This document shows positions 35,154-43,381 of a DNA stretch of 64,000 nucleotides, piece after piece. Position 1 is the stretch's first letter. Each line of letters starts with the position of its first letter. Source of the DNA: Bog-756 sp963727955 (GTDB lineage Bacteria; Actinomycetota; Acidimicrobiia; Acidimicrobiales; RAAP-2); the NCBI GenBank assembly GCA_963727955.1, contig CAVSII010000011.1, positions 1 to 64,000 of the forward strand. The letters run 5' to 3'. The notes under the pieces are model-generated. The model had not been told where the DNA came from and ran no database searches. It saw only the letters and a list, made by a program, of their open reading frames with translations. Position numbers and translations under genes: made by a program.

Positions 35154-36578
35154 CTACTCATCTGGCCCGAGATAGCTCCACACGGGGGGAAACCGGCCGA
35201 TCTCGAGCTCCGAGCAGATTTTTTGAGCTGCCATGGTGATTCCCTCGGTGAAGGTGGGAAAGGCGAAAGGAAGTTCTGCGACTTGCTCGACGGTCATTCC
35301 CGCCGCCATACAGGCCACGACAACCTGGATGATCTCGGCGGAATACTCCCCCAGCACGTGCGCGCCGAGGATGGTTGTGTCATTTCGGTCGGCGATGAGT
35401 TTGCAGAATCCCTCGTCGCGGCCATCTGCCACCGGCCGCAGCAGGTCGTCATACCGTGCAACACCCACTGCGATGTCATGACGGCGAGCCGCTACGGGCT
35501 CAGTGAGGCCGACCCCGCCGTACTCCGGGTCCGTGAAGCTGGCGCTTGGCACTACGTCGTAGCTGACCTGGCGGGTCGGGCCCAGAAGAGCGTTCTCAGC
35601 AGCGACGCGGCCCTCGAGACGGGCCACCTGGACCAGCATGGATCGGCCGTTGACGTCGCCCGGGGCGAAGACGTGATCGACTTCGGTGCGTAGGTAATCG
35701 TCGACCGGGATTCCCTCCCGTTGGGCCTTGATTCCCGCGGCCCGGAGGCCCAACCGTTCGATATTGGGAGGCCATCCGACGGCAAAAAACACTGCATCCA
35801 CGGTGGTCTCTCCATCTCCAGAGGAGCTCGCGTGTTGGATGATGAGCTGACCTTGTAGTGATCGTATGGCGTTCACCATGGTATTGGTGCGCGTTTCGAT
35901 GGCCTTGCGCTGGAACGCCCGTTGCAGTTCGACGGAGATGTCTGGGTCGGCCTGCGGCACAATTGCTGGACTCGCTTCGAACAGACTGACGCGGGTGCCC
36001 AGGTCAGCCAAAATCGAGGCGATCTGACAGCCGGTGTCGGCTGCGCCAACGACGGCAGCGGCCGCAGGTAGGGCTGTGAGCGATCGAAGGTCACTGTAGG
36101 TAAGGGCATGTTCGCTCCCGGGGATGTCCAGGCTTCCGGCATGTCCTCCAACGGCCACGATTATGCGCTCTGCCCGCCAAGTGCGGCCGTCGTTTGCAGT
36201 GAGCGTGTAGGGATCGGTGAAATGGGCGGGTCCCAGGTGCTCGACAAGGTCGATACCGTTGTGGCGCAAGTGGTCGGCTAAATGTTTCTTCTCGAAGGCG
36301 TGGCGGGCCACCCGATCGCTGTTGGCCAGGATGGCCTCGAGGTTAGGTCGCGGAGGAGGCCCTTCGAGCCCAAAAGTTGACCATGAGGTCCAGTCGCGGG
36401 CCAGTCTGGCTGCGCGAGCCAGGGTGCGCACTGGCCCCGGTCCCCTGTTGAGGTTGGTACCGCCGACCTGGTCGGCCTCCAGCAGGGTGACCCGCGCTCC
36501 CAGGTGGCGCGCCTGGACGGCAGCAGTGACGCCGGCAGGGCCGCCCCCGACTATGAGTAGGTCAATCTCGTTGGTCAT
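35154..36578 (-). CDS. FAD/NAD(P)-dependent oxidoreductase of the disulfide-reductase fold lacking redox cysteines
   Basis: About 474 aa from ATG 36578. FAD site 'DLLIVGGGPAGVTAAVQARHLG', second dinucleotide site around 'AAAVVGAADTGCQIASILAD', 'HVFAPGDVNGRSMLV', and a C-terminal dimerisation domain ('VLGEYSAEIIQVVVACMAAG', 'FPTFTEGI'). The active-site stretch that is normally GGTCxNxGCxPSK reads 'GGTNLNRGPGPVRT': both cysteines are replaced (Asn and Pro). It therefore cannot act as a dithiol reductase such as lipoamide dehydrogenase. It may be a transhydrogenase-like or quinone-reducing flavoenzyme. Confidence 0.85.
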   Translation of the reverse strand: MTNEIDLLIVGGGPAGVTAAVQARHLGARVTLLEADQVGGTNLNRGPGPVRTLARAARLARDWTSWSTFGLEGPPPRPNLEAILANSDRVARHAFEKKHLADHLRHNGIDLVEHLGPAHFTDPYTLTANDGRTWRAERIIVAVGGHAGSLDIPGSEHALTYSDLRSLTALPAAAAVVGAADTGCQIASILADLGTRVSLFEASPAIVPQADPDISVELQRAFQRKAIETRTNTMVNAIRSLQGQLIIQHASSSGDGETTVDAVFFAVGWPPNIERLGLRAAGIKAQREGIPVDDYLRTEVDHVFAPGDVNGRSMLVQVARLEGRVAAENALLGPTRQVSYDVVPSASFTDPEYGGVGLTEPVAARRHDIAVGVARYDDLLRPVADGRDEGFCKLIADRNDTTILGAHVLGEYSAEIIQVVVACMAAGMTVEQVAELPFAFPTFTEGITMAAQKICSELEIGRFPPVWSYLGPDE

Positions 36579-36973
36579 GCCGGATGGGTGCGCGTGGAGT
36601 TGTGGCACCTACCAGCTAAGGCGCGGCTGTGGTGAGCAGTGGCTGATGCGCTGATCGGTCTTACCGGGCCGGTGATCCCAGTATGCGTCTTCGAGCTGTC
36701 GAACATTTCATCGGCCGCTCTCTGCCGCGTGCCGATCGAGGCCTTGGTGTGGTCATGCTCAATTGTGCGGATCTTGGAAGATGGGTTCACGGGCTTCGTT
36801 GAAGACGCCGATACTTTCGTTGCGGCTGGGTGGATGGCGGTGCACCAGTGGGCCTCCATCATGACGTCATTGTGATGACGTGCTCGAGCGGAGCGCCTCG
36901 CTTGTGCGGAAGGCCTACTTGACTGGATGGCGGTTGGTGAGTTGTCTCGCCATCCGCCGGGTGGGAGCGCCCC
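36579..36973. other. Intergenic region without a convincing gene
   Basis: Short open frames exist on both strands (for example about 36639-36875), but none has a ribosome site or a recognisable protein, and each overlaps another on the opposite strand. The right part holds the hairpin at 36925-36955. Confidence 0.5.
36925..36955 (-). terminator. Hairpin after the SHOCT operon
   Basis: GGATGGCG (36925-36932) pairs with CGCCATCC (36948-36955) over a 15-nt loop, 19 bp past the stop of the minus-strand SHOCT gene. There is no U-tract, as is common for actinobacterial terminators. Confidence 0.4.
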
Positions 36974-37378
36974 TCAGCTAGCCAGAATCTTCGACTTTTG
37001 CGCCTCGAACTCGGCGTCGGTTATGACCCCCTTGGTCTTAAGGTCGGCCAACTTGGACAGCTGGTCGGCGGCGCCTCCGTCGGCTCCGGCCGTCTGGCGG
37101 ACGTACTGGTCGAAGGCCTTTTGCTGTTGCGCCGTCTCGGCTGCCGCACGCTCATGCATCTTGTCCCCCCTGGCGATGAGGTACACGAACACCCCGAGGA
37201 AGGGCAGGATGATCACGAAGATCACCCACAGCGCCTTGGCCAACCCGCCCATGTCGTGGCTGCGGAAGATGTCGACGAACACCATGATCAGCAGCCATAT
37301 CCAGATGAAGAACAAAAAGAAGTACAGCATCGTCAGAAAGAAATCGAGGATTGGGTATTGATAGCTGGCGAGAAGCAC
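36974..37378 (-). CDS. PLDc_N-SHOCT small membrane protein
   Basis: 134 aa, GTG start behind AGGGAGAAAGA. Two membrane segments ('MLYFFLFFIWIWLLIMVFVD' and 'ALWVIFVIILPFLGVFVYLI') form the phospholipase-D-nuclease N-terminal (PLDc_N) type anchor with 'IFRSHDMGG' between. A linker rich in Ala and Gln and a C-terminal SHOCT motif ('LSKLADLKTKGVITDAEFEA', 'QKSKIL') follow. A near-identical architecture is encoded at 51272-51667. Role unknown; such proteins sit in the membrane and SHOCT probably mediates oligomerisation. Confidence 0.85.
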   Translation of the reverse strand: MLLASYQYPILDFFLTMLYFFLFFIWIWLLIMVFVDIFRSHDMGGLAKALWVIFVIILPFLGVFVYLIARGDKMHERAAAETAQQQKAFDQYVRQTAGADGGAADQLSKLADLKTKGVITDAEFEAQKSKILAS

Positions 37379-37451
37379 TCTTTCTCCCTAAGTTAGATTT
37401 CCTGGTTCAACGGTTCGCCGTCGAACGGCAGTCTCGGAAACCGACGTCGGT

Positions 37452-37724
37452 TCACGAAGCAAGGATCTTCGCCTTCTGCGTCTCGAACTCGGCGTCGGTG
37501 AGAATGCCCTGAGACTTGAGATCGGCGAGGTCCTTCAGCTGTGCGACGGAATCTCGACCGGGCGCCGCTGCCACCGGCGGAGGGGCGTACTGTTGTTGTT
37601 GCACAGACTGCTGCTCGTTTTGTTGTGCCCACCGATTCCCCTGCCGACGCGAGACCCGGTTCGACACGGCTGTTGCCGTTCCGGCTACGACTGCTGTGCG
37701 TGCGATACCTCTGAGAAGTGGCAT
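37452..37724 (-). CDS. SHOCT-domain protein
   Basis: 90 aa with a strong ribosome site (AAAGGGGAGAG). A basic, weakly hydrophobic N-terminus ('GIARTAVVAGTATAVSNRVS') and a Gln/Pro-rich linker lead to SHOCT 'LKDLADLKSQGILTDAEFET', 'QKAKIL'. Follows the DUF6325 gene by about 20 bp in the same direction, so the two are probably cotranscribed. The same pair occurs at 63254-63983. Confidence 0.82.
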   Translation of the reverse strand: MPLLRGIARTAVVAGTATAVSNRVSRRQGNRWAQQNEQQSVQQQQYAPPPVAAAPGRDSVAQLKDLADLKSQGILTDAEFETQKAKILAS

Positions 37725-37745
37725 CTCTCCCCTTTCTTCGTTCGA

Positions 37746-38183
37746 TCAGGCGTCGGTCGCGTTCAGGGCTGTAACCAGATCGTCCAGAGGGATGTATCCA
37801 GCTGAAACAAGCTCGGCTTTGCCGCCACGTAACGCCTGGATGAACGGCGTCGCCCAGCGGTTCTCAAAAATCAAGATCCCAGCCGAAGAACCGGGTTCGA
37901 TCACTGACGCCGCCTCGGTAAGGTCGCTCTGATCGAGCAGACCCGATGAAGCACCCGCGAAAACTGCGAGGTCGAACTGCCCGTCGAGATCGATGTCCTG
38001 GAGTTCGAGGACTTGCATCGATCCATCGGGATGTCGAGTTACGAACATGAGATCGAGGATTCTGACCACCCCGCGGTCGACCAGGTCAAGAAGGGCCGCG
38101 AAGCCGTCGCCGGTCATTTTGTTGCCAGGGTATTCAACGACCAGATAGCTGATCGGGCCAAGCGCGTCTGTTTCGCTTGCCAT
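37746..38183 (-). CDS. DUF6325 family protein
   Basis: About 145 aa from ATG 38183. 'GPISYLVVEYPGNKMTGDGF', 'VDRGVVRILDLMFVTRHPDG' and 'IEPGSSAGILIFENRWATPF' are the family blocks; this is a ferredoxin-like alpha/beta protein without a known function. The paralogue at 63254 shares the same blocks ('IIVGFPGNKFSGE', 'VESGTVRILDLIFIGKDTDG', 'LEPNSSAALLIWEDVWAAPF'). Always next to a SHOCT protein here, suggesting joint function, probably in stress response. Confidence 0.82.
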   Translation of the reverse strand: MASETDALGPISYLVVEYPGNKMTGDGFAALLDLVDRGVVRILDLMFVTRHPDGSMQVLELQDIDLDGQFDLAVFAGASSGLLDQSDLTEAASVIEPGSSAGILIFENRWATPFIQALRGGKAELVSAGYIPLDDLVTALNATDA

Positions 38184-38661
38184 CGTGCCGCCCCTTTCTG
38201 GTTGGCGAACGGTGTCTGACAAAAAAGCTCTGACTGATTGTTGCAAGAACCGTCGCACCTGTCTAGTGCTCTTTTCCTCCGAGCGTCACGTCCGGATTAC
38301 TGAAAGCGATGAGCCGGGCACCGCAATCGGGCGGTAACAACTCATTGCGTCACGGACTGGCCGGAGCGAGTTGGCTCTACCGCCGCCGTCCCGTCTGCAG
38401 ATGTGTCTCGATCGGAAATCGGCCCTTGTCAACGGAACGACTTCCCGCCCGATGTCGCCTGTGTCTTGACATGCAGCTGTGACATATCTCATGAAATCCG
38501 GCACTGCCGAGCGGACCACAACCAGCCCGTTACGGCACTCAAGGCGGTGTCGGACGCAACGGATCCGTCTGGGCCCGCTCGGATCTTCTTGGGAACTTGC
38601 GTCATCGAAGTCTCGCCAGATGACTCCGCCGGCCACGAAATTCGGATCGTCCCATCGGCCA
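38184..38661. other. Intergenic region, no gene seen
   Basis: Contains the upstream region of the DUF6325-SHOCT operon. The AAAAAAG stretch near 38220 and nearby AT-rich sequence may hold its promoter. No palindrome of the TCACCC type and no ribosome site with a plausible frame was found. Confidence 0.5.
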
Positions 38662-39738
38662 CTAGATCTCGGCTTGACGGCGACCCTTCTTCCGCCGAAG
38701 TTCGGAATAAATGATCCAGCCGACCAGCGTCACCATCCAGAAGCTCACCAACCGGAAGACCAACACGGACCCCAGCGCCTCCGCCGATCCCATTCCCGAG
38801 GCGACCAGCCCGGCGGTCAGCACGGCCTCGGTCACCCCCAAGCCACCGGGCGTCAGGTTGAAACTGCTGGCGGTGGCGCCAGCGCAGTAGACGAGGATCA
38901 CCTTCGTCCACGGCACAGTGGCTCCCACGGCAAGGATCGAGGCCGCCAGACAGGCCACGCTGGCCAGCCAATTGATGAAGGACAGGAGGGTTGTCTGCAC
39001 CCAATCGCGTGGACGCATCCGAAATGCGGACAGCGTGTCGAGGGCAAGTTGCGCCACGTCCCCAGGTTCTCCCACCGGACGACCTCTGACTCGCTGTGAG
39101 ATGCGGACAAGCTGAGCCCCCAGTCGAACGATCACTCTTCGCGAATGCTGTCGGTGGAGGGCCAGCACCCCAATAACCGTGGCAGCCACGATGGCTGCAC
39201 CACCGAGTACACCACCGAAGGTGGCTGCCGGATCGCCCGAGACGGTCGCTCCGATGGCTATGAGGACGACCCACACCAGATTGGAGATCAATCCGGAGAT
39301 CAATAGCGCCCAGCCGGCTGGTGCCGGGTCGTCGGCCACTTGACGAAACCGACTGAAGCTGAAGACGCTTCCTGCCCCCGGACCGACGAGCGGGAGCGAG
39401 ACGGAGATCGCATTGCCGGCCAGGGCGGTAGCCGCCATCGAGGGGATCGATGCGTGAACGCCAGCCGCCCGTAGGACGATCCGCTGAGTCCGGGCGAAAG
39501 CCATCATCGAGAGCAACTCAAATGCCCCAGCAGCGAGCAGCCAGACCCATTCGGCTCTCCGCACAACGCCGAGGGATTGGCTCACGGTCGTATGCTCAAA
39601 CCACCCAAAGGCGATCAACGCTCCGAGGATTAGGATTTCTGCGGCGATGCGGAGCGGTCGTCGACGACGCGGTCCCTTCCACCGATGGCCTTCTACCGAC
39701 CCGATCGTTTCGTCGGCTGGGGAAACCGCGTCACCCAC
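38662..39738 (-). CDS. YbhN/LPG-synthase-type flippase-like membrane protein
   Basis: 358 aa with about eight hydrophobic segments ('ILILGALIAFGWF', 'WVWLLAAGAFELLSMMAFAR', 'AGWALLISGLISNLVWVVLI', 'IVAATVIGVLALH'). The family motif is near the end: 'AGATASSFNLTPGGLGVTEA'. This matches UPF0104/AglD-like proteins related to the membrane half of lysylphosphatidylglycerol synthase, thought to move lipids. No synthase domain is present, so lipid transport or a channel-like role is likelier than aminoacylation. Confidence 0.82.
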   Translation of the reverse strand: MGDAVSPADETIGSVEGHRWKGPRRRRPLRIAAEILILGALIAFGWFEHTTVSQSLGVVRRAEWVWLLAAGAFELLSMMAFARTQRIVLRAAGVHASIPSMAATALAGNAISVSLPLVGPGAGSVFSFSRFRQVADDPAPAGWALLISGLISNLVWVVLIAIGATVSGDPAATFGGVLGGAAIVAATVIGVLALHRQHSRRVIVRLGAQLVRISQRVRGRPVGEPGDVAQLALDTLSAFRMRPRDWVQTTLLSFINWLASVACLAASILAVGATVPWTKVILVYCAGATASSFNLTPGGLGVTEAVLTAGLVASGMGSAEALGSVLVFRLVSFWMVTLVGWIIYSELRRKKGRRQAEI

Positions 39739-40176
39739 GGCGAATGCACCACGGGCAGACTCCAGATCCCCGCCGGGGATCCGGGAGACTGATAGTGCCG
39801 TGGTCGAACGAAGGAGTGGGCAGTCCTGGCATGAAGATGATTGAGGTTCAGGCGATCGGACTCAACCTAGGGCGGCCTCCCGGAACATCGTTCACGTGGA
39901 CACGCCTCGTAGCATCCAGGGAAGCCATGGCCGCCGGCTGAACGGCCCCGGTGCCGGGGGCTGACCCGGGCGAGTAACCCGATGTTGTCCAACAACGCGG
40001 CGTGCTCCGTGGAACATACGGTCTGGATCTGGCTCGGCTGATAGTCGATACCACCAGGGCGGCGTTCTGAGGAGCAAGAAGCGGGTGCGTCTTGGTCTAC
40101 GCCAAGGTTGTCGGGGAAGCCTCCGTATGCCCCGGTCGATCATCGAGGACATATAGGACGACGACATCGTTGGTCA
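39739..40176. other. Intergenic region with one doubtful small frame
   Basis: A 36-codon frame at 39831-39941 (plus) begins ATGAAGATG about 14 bp after AAGGAG and ends TGA. The peptide is basic with no membrane segment, and it is not recognised. Nothing else is supported. Confidence 0.35.
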
Positions 40177-41883
40177 CTACCTCGAGGTTCCGCCCGGGGA
40201 TCTGGCCCGCAGGGTGAGCAACTGCACCCGCTCGGTTCCGTGTTGCCCGGCCGGCGTGGTGAGTGTGCCGTAGCGGAGGAGGGTGGCGATGATGGTGGCC
40301 CTCTCGGATACGTGCCAGTGCGAAAGGACGACCCACACCCGCCCACCCGGTGTGGTTGCGGCCATGCGCACCGCTGTCCGGACCGCCTCGACCTCGGCAG
40401 CCGTCGAGGTGGCTGTGGCCACCACCACCCTGTCGGTCGCGGGATAGGTGACCCGGAAGTTGTTGGCCAGGGTGTCGGCCGCTACCAGCTCGGGCTGTGC
40501 AGGCCAATAGACGCCCAGACCGAACCCAGCGTCGACGTTGGCCACCACCACGTCGCCGGGGTGCACGCCGGCCCGTATGGCGGCGATCTGTGCGGGCACG
40601 TCCTCGAGTGGCGTCGTGGTGTCGACGGCCACCCGGTCAGCCTTGACCATGGGGACGGTCAGGGCCACCAGCAGCGCGGCGACGGCCGCGGTCCCGGCCA
40701 CGGCGAGGATGGGCCGGTAGTGGGCCGGTGCCTTCCTGACGAGGAATATGGCGAACCGGACGATCCCGGAGACCCCGACCATGGCCACGACGGTGAGGAT
40801 GACGGTAAACCACGTGGACGTCCGCGGGTCCCACAGCGGATAGAGGTGGAGGCCGGCCGCGGCGACCTGCCCCACGGTGACGACAGGCACGACGAGGGCG
40901 ACGGTGGGCAGGCCGACCCGGATCAAGGTAACCAGGCCCGCGAGCACGAGGGCGAAGACAACCAGCGAGGGACCCATGCCCACACCCTGTAGCTCGGCCC
41001 CGGCCCGGAAGTGGACGAAGTGGACCAGGGTGGCGAAACCCTGGTCGGTGGGAATGTAGAGAGCACCCCAGTACGCCCGCAGGGAGGGCGTATCGGCGGG
41101 GCGGACGACGGTGAGGAAGACGAGGAGGTCGAAGGCCAGGGTGGCGGCCCCGACTGCGATCAGGGCTCTGAGGCGCTGGCCATCCCGCCGGGCGAGGAGG
41201 ACGACAGCCAGGACCAGGAGCACCGCCGCCCCGAGGAGCACGGCGACATTGCTGATGAGCGTGCTGAGCGCCATCACAACCCCCAGGGCCACCAGACGCC
41301 GCTGAGACCACTGTCGCTCCAGCCGGGCCAGCATCCACAGGATGAGAAGTGCATCGCACACCTCCGCTGTGTACTGCTTGAGATCGTGACGGATGAGCAT
41401 GGCTGATCCGAGGGCTACACCGGTCGCCACCAGAATGGCAGTGAGCCGGCTCCCCCGGTCGACCTCCCGACCGAGCAACCACGCCGGCACTACGGCAGCC
41501 ACCGTGAAGGCCAGGGCCAGCAGGCGCAGACCCTGAGGCGAGCTGTGAGGTACGACTCGCAGCAGGAGCGTAAAGAGAACCGGAGTGCTCGCCGTCAGCC
41601 TCAGGACCTGGTCAACCGGGGCCCGCAGGGACACGGCCACCCAGTTCTCGTCCACCCACAGCGGTTGGCTCAACATGCGGTGTGGGTCGTGGGCGATGGT
41701 AGCGGCCGCCATGAGGGCCAGCACGATCGCCGAACTCAGCTTCCAGCCGGAAGGGAGCCGGCGCCTCGGGGGGGATGTGAGGGTGCGGTCGTCCCCCGAT
41801 CGAAGGAGCGTCGCCGGGTCGGGCGAGACCGAATCAGACCTTGGCTCTGTCTCGTCCTCCACGCCTAGGGCCACGGACGACAA
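40177..41883 (-). CDS. PMT/ArnT-like membrane glycosyltransferase-type protein
   Basis: 568 aa. About 11 hydrophobic segments follow a 50-residue cytosolic N-terminus. The first extracellular loop carries 'PLWVDENWVAVSLRAPVDQV', with the Asp-Glu pair used by GT-C enzymes for polyprenyl-phosphate sugars; 'HDLKQYTAEVCDALLIL' is also typical of this family. The C-terminal about 140 residues form a soluble outer domain ('TPGGRVWVVLSHWHVSERAT'). It probably transfers a sugar from a lipid donor to a wall or protein acceptor outside the membrane; the acceptor is unknown. Confidence 0.75.
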   Translation of the reverse strand: MSSVALGVEDETEPRSDSVSPDPATLLRSGDDRTLTSPPRRRLPSGWKLSSAIVLALMAAATIAHDPHRMLSQPLWVDENWVAVSLRAPVDQVLRLTASTPVLFTLLLRVVPHSSPQGLRLLALAFTVAAVVPAWLLGREVDRGSRLTAILVATGVALGSAMLIRHDLKQYTAEVCDALLILWMLARLERQWSQRRLVALGVVMALSTLISNVAVLLGAAVLLVLAVVLLARRDGQRLRALIAVGAATLAFDLLVFLTVVRPADTPSLRAYWGALYIPTDQGFATLVHFVHFRAGAELQGVGMGPSLVVFALVLAGLVTLIRVGLPTVALVVPVVTVGQVAAAGLHLYPLWDPRTSTWFTVILTVVAMVGVSGIVRFAIFLVRKAPAHYRPILAVAGTAAVAALLVALTVPMVKADRVAVDTTTPLEDVPAQIAAIRAGVHPGDVVVANVDAGFGLGVYWPAQPELVAADTLANNFRVTYPATDRVVVATATSTAAEVEAVRTAVRMAATTPGGRVWVVLSHWHVSERATIIATLLRYGTLTTPAGQHGTERVQLLTLRARSPGGTSR

Positions 41884-42017
41884 GGGTAGTGACGGAGATG
41901 GGACCCCGATGGATCAGGTATGACCCGGCCGCTATCGCCTCGGGAGACCTGGTTCCAGTGCTCGTTCATCGAGGGCCGGTGGGTGTCGGAGCCCGGCCCG
42001 ACCTCCTTCGTGCTCGA

Positions 42018-43013
42018 TCACTGTTGGGCCTGAGCGCCGCCCGCCTGTCGGCGGCGCGCCCACAACTCGACCCGTCTCGCCTCGGTCATCGTGGCACCGA
42101 GGCCTTCGGCGCCGGTGAGGTTAGCGTCGGTGAGGTCGGTACTCATGAGGTTCGCCCCGGTCAGGTTGGCCCCGGTGAGATCAGCCACACTCATGTCCGC
42201 TCCGGCCAGGTCGGCCTCCCTCAAGTTGGCGCCCGTCAGGTTCGCTCCGGACAGGTCGGCGTCGGTCAGGTCAGCCCCCCTCAGATCTGCGCCGGTCAAG
42301 TCGGCGCCGTTCAGACTGGCATTGGCCAGCGTGGCCAGGTAGAGGCTGGCGCCAGCCAGTTGGGCGCCGCCCAGGTCAGCTCCGGCGAGGTTTCGGCCCC
42401 GAAGATCAGCGCCACTCAGATCGTCCTCAGGTGCCACCTTGGCTGTGGGGTTTTCTTGTTCCACGCTCTGATCCTCGGACCCGCCCACGACCAAGGCGTG
42501 GTCAGCTTTGCCATATTCGGTGCCGGCCAAGTTGGCACCGGTCAGGTTGGCGCTGGTGAGGTCGACGCCTGTCAGGTTGGCACTGGTCAGGTCACTGTCG
42601 GTCAAGTCGGCGTTTGTCACGTCGCTGTCGATCAGGTTGGCGCCCGTCAGATTGGCGCACGTCAGATCGGTATCGGTCAGGGTGGCCCCTTTCAGCGTGG
42701 CCACGATGAGATCGGCGCCCGACAGGTCAGCACTGGCCAAGATGGCGTTGGTGAGGTTGGCCAGGCTCAGGTCGGCTCCGCTCAGATTGGCACCGGTCAG
42801 CTCGGCGGCGGTCAGGTCCGCACCATAAAGATTGGCACCGGTCAGATTTGCGCTGGTCAGATCGGCGCCATAAAGGTCGGCGAGGCTCAGATCGGCGTTG
42901 ACCATGTCGGCACCACGGAGTTCGGCCCCCCGGAGGTTGGCACCGTTCAGATTTTGGCTTTTGACACCCTTACCACCGAGGTCGTCCTGTGGTCGAAGAT
43001 CAGCGCCGCTCAT
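42018..43013 (-). CDS. Pentapeptide-repeat protein
   Basis: About 331 aa from ATG 43013. Two long runs of A(D/N)LxG-type repeats ('NLNGANLRGAELRGADM', 'ADLYGADLTSANLTGANLYG' and so on) are separated by a 35-residue non-repeat linker ('KADHALVVGGSEDQS...TAKVAPEDD'). Each run folds as a right-handed quadrilateral beta-helix. Some such proteins mimic DNA and protect gyrase; most are unassigned. No signal peptide or membrane span. The strict 15-bp periodicity also makes the opposite strand open. Confidence 0.88.
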   Translation of the reverse strand: MSGADLRPQDDLGGKGVKSQNLNGANLRGAELRGADMVNADLSLADLYGADLTSANLTGANLYGADLTAAELTGANLSGADLSLANLTNAILASADLSGADLIVATLKGATLTDTDLTCANLTGANLIDSDVTNADLTDSDLTSANLTGVDLTSANLTGANLAGTEYGKADHALVVGGSEDQSVEQENPTAKVAPEDDLSGADLRGRNLAGADLGGAQLAGASLYLATLANASLNGADLTGADLRGADLTDADLSGANLTGANLREADLAGADMSVADLTGANLTGANLMSTDLTDANLTGAEGLGATMTEARRVELWARRRQAGGAQAQQ

Positions 43014-43381
43014 ATCACCCCGTTCTCGCCCGTCATTGGCTCCGGCGGCGCCGCAAAAAGGCGTTCGCCGCCGGTCCAAGCCCGGACGTCCCCTTATCTG
43101 TCTTTCACCTTGTGACTATCGGCAACTTCCCGCTGAGAGATAAGTGCGAGTTCGGCAGAACCGGCAGGGGACGGATCCCATTTGGTCACGGGCCCTCGGC
43201 GAAGAGCCCCGAGTGGAGATCGTGCCCGACTGTTGCTTGGCCATGGCCACCGAGAGCCGGTCCTCGGGGCTGATCAGATACGACTGGTCGTCCAACCCCT
43301 GGCCCCGCACCCGTGGAGTAGGTGGTTATCCCCTTCGGCCCGATAACGGCCGGCAGCGTCACCACTACGCGGCACAATGCA
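43014..43381. other. Divergent intergenic region
   Basis: Lies between the pentapeptide-repeat gene and the SNF2 gene. Short frames (for example 43116-43310 minus) lack a ribosome site and similarity. Promoters for both genes should lie here, but I see no clear -10/-35 pair. Confidence 0.4.

Noticed and set aside
36639..36875. Small plus-strand frame between the FAD oxidoreductase and the SHOCT gene
   Set aside because: No ribosome site, no similarity, and an equally long frame on the opposite strand.
42018..43013. Regularly spaced repeats that could suggest a CRISPR array
   Set aside because: The period is 15 bp, the unit is coding (pentapeptide), and there are no unique spacers. No CRISPR array is seen anywhere in the window.
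41841..43115. Long plus-strand frame opposite the pentapeptide-repeat gene, itself highly repetitive
   Set aside because: The 15-bp periodicity of the true gene keeps the other strand open. No ribosome site, and the predicted protein is a mirror of the repeat.
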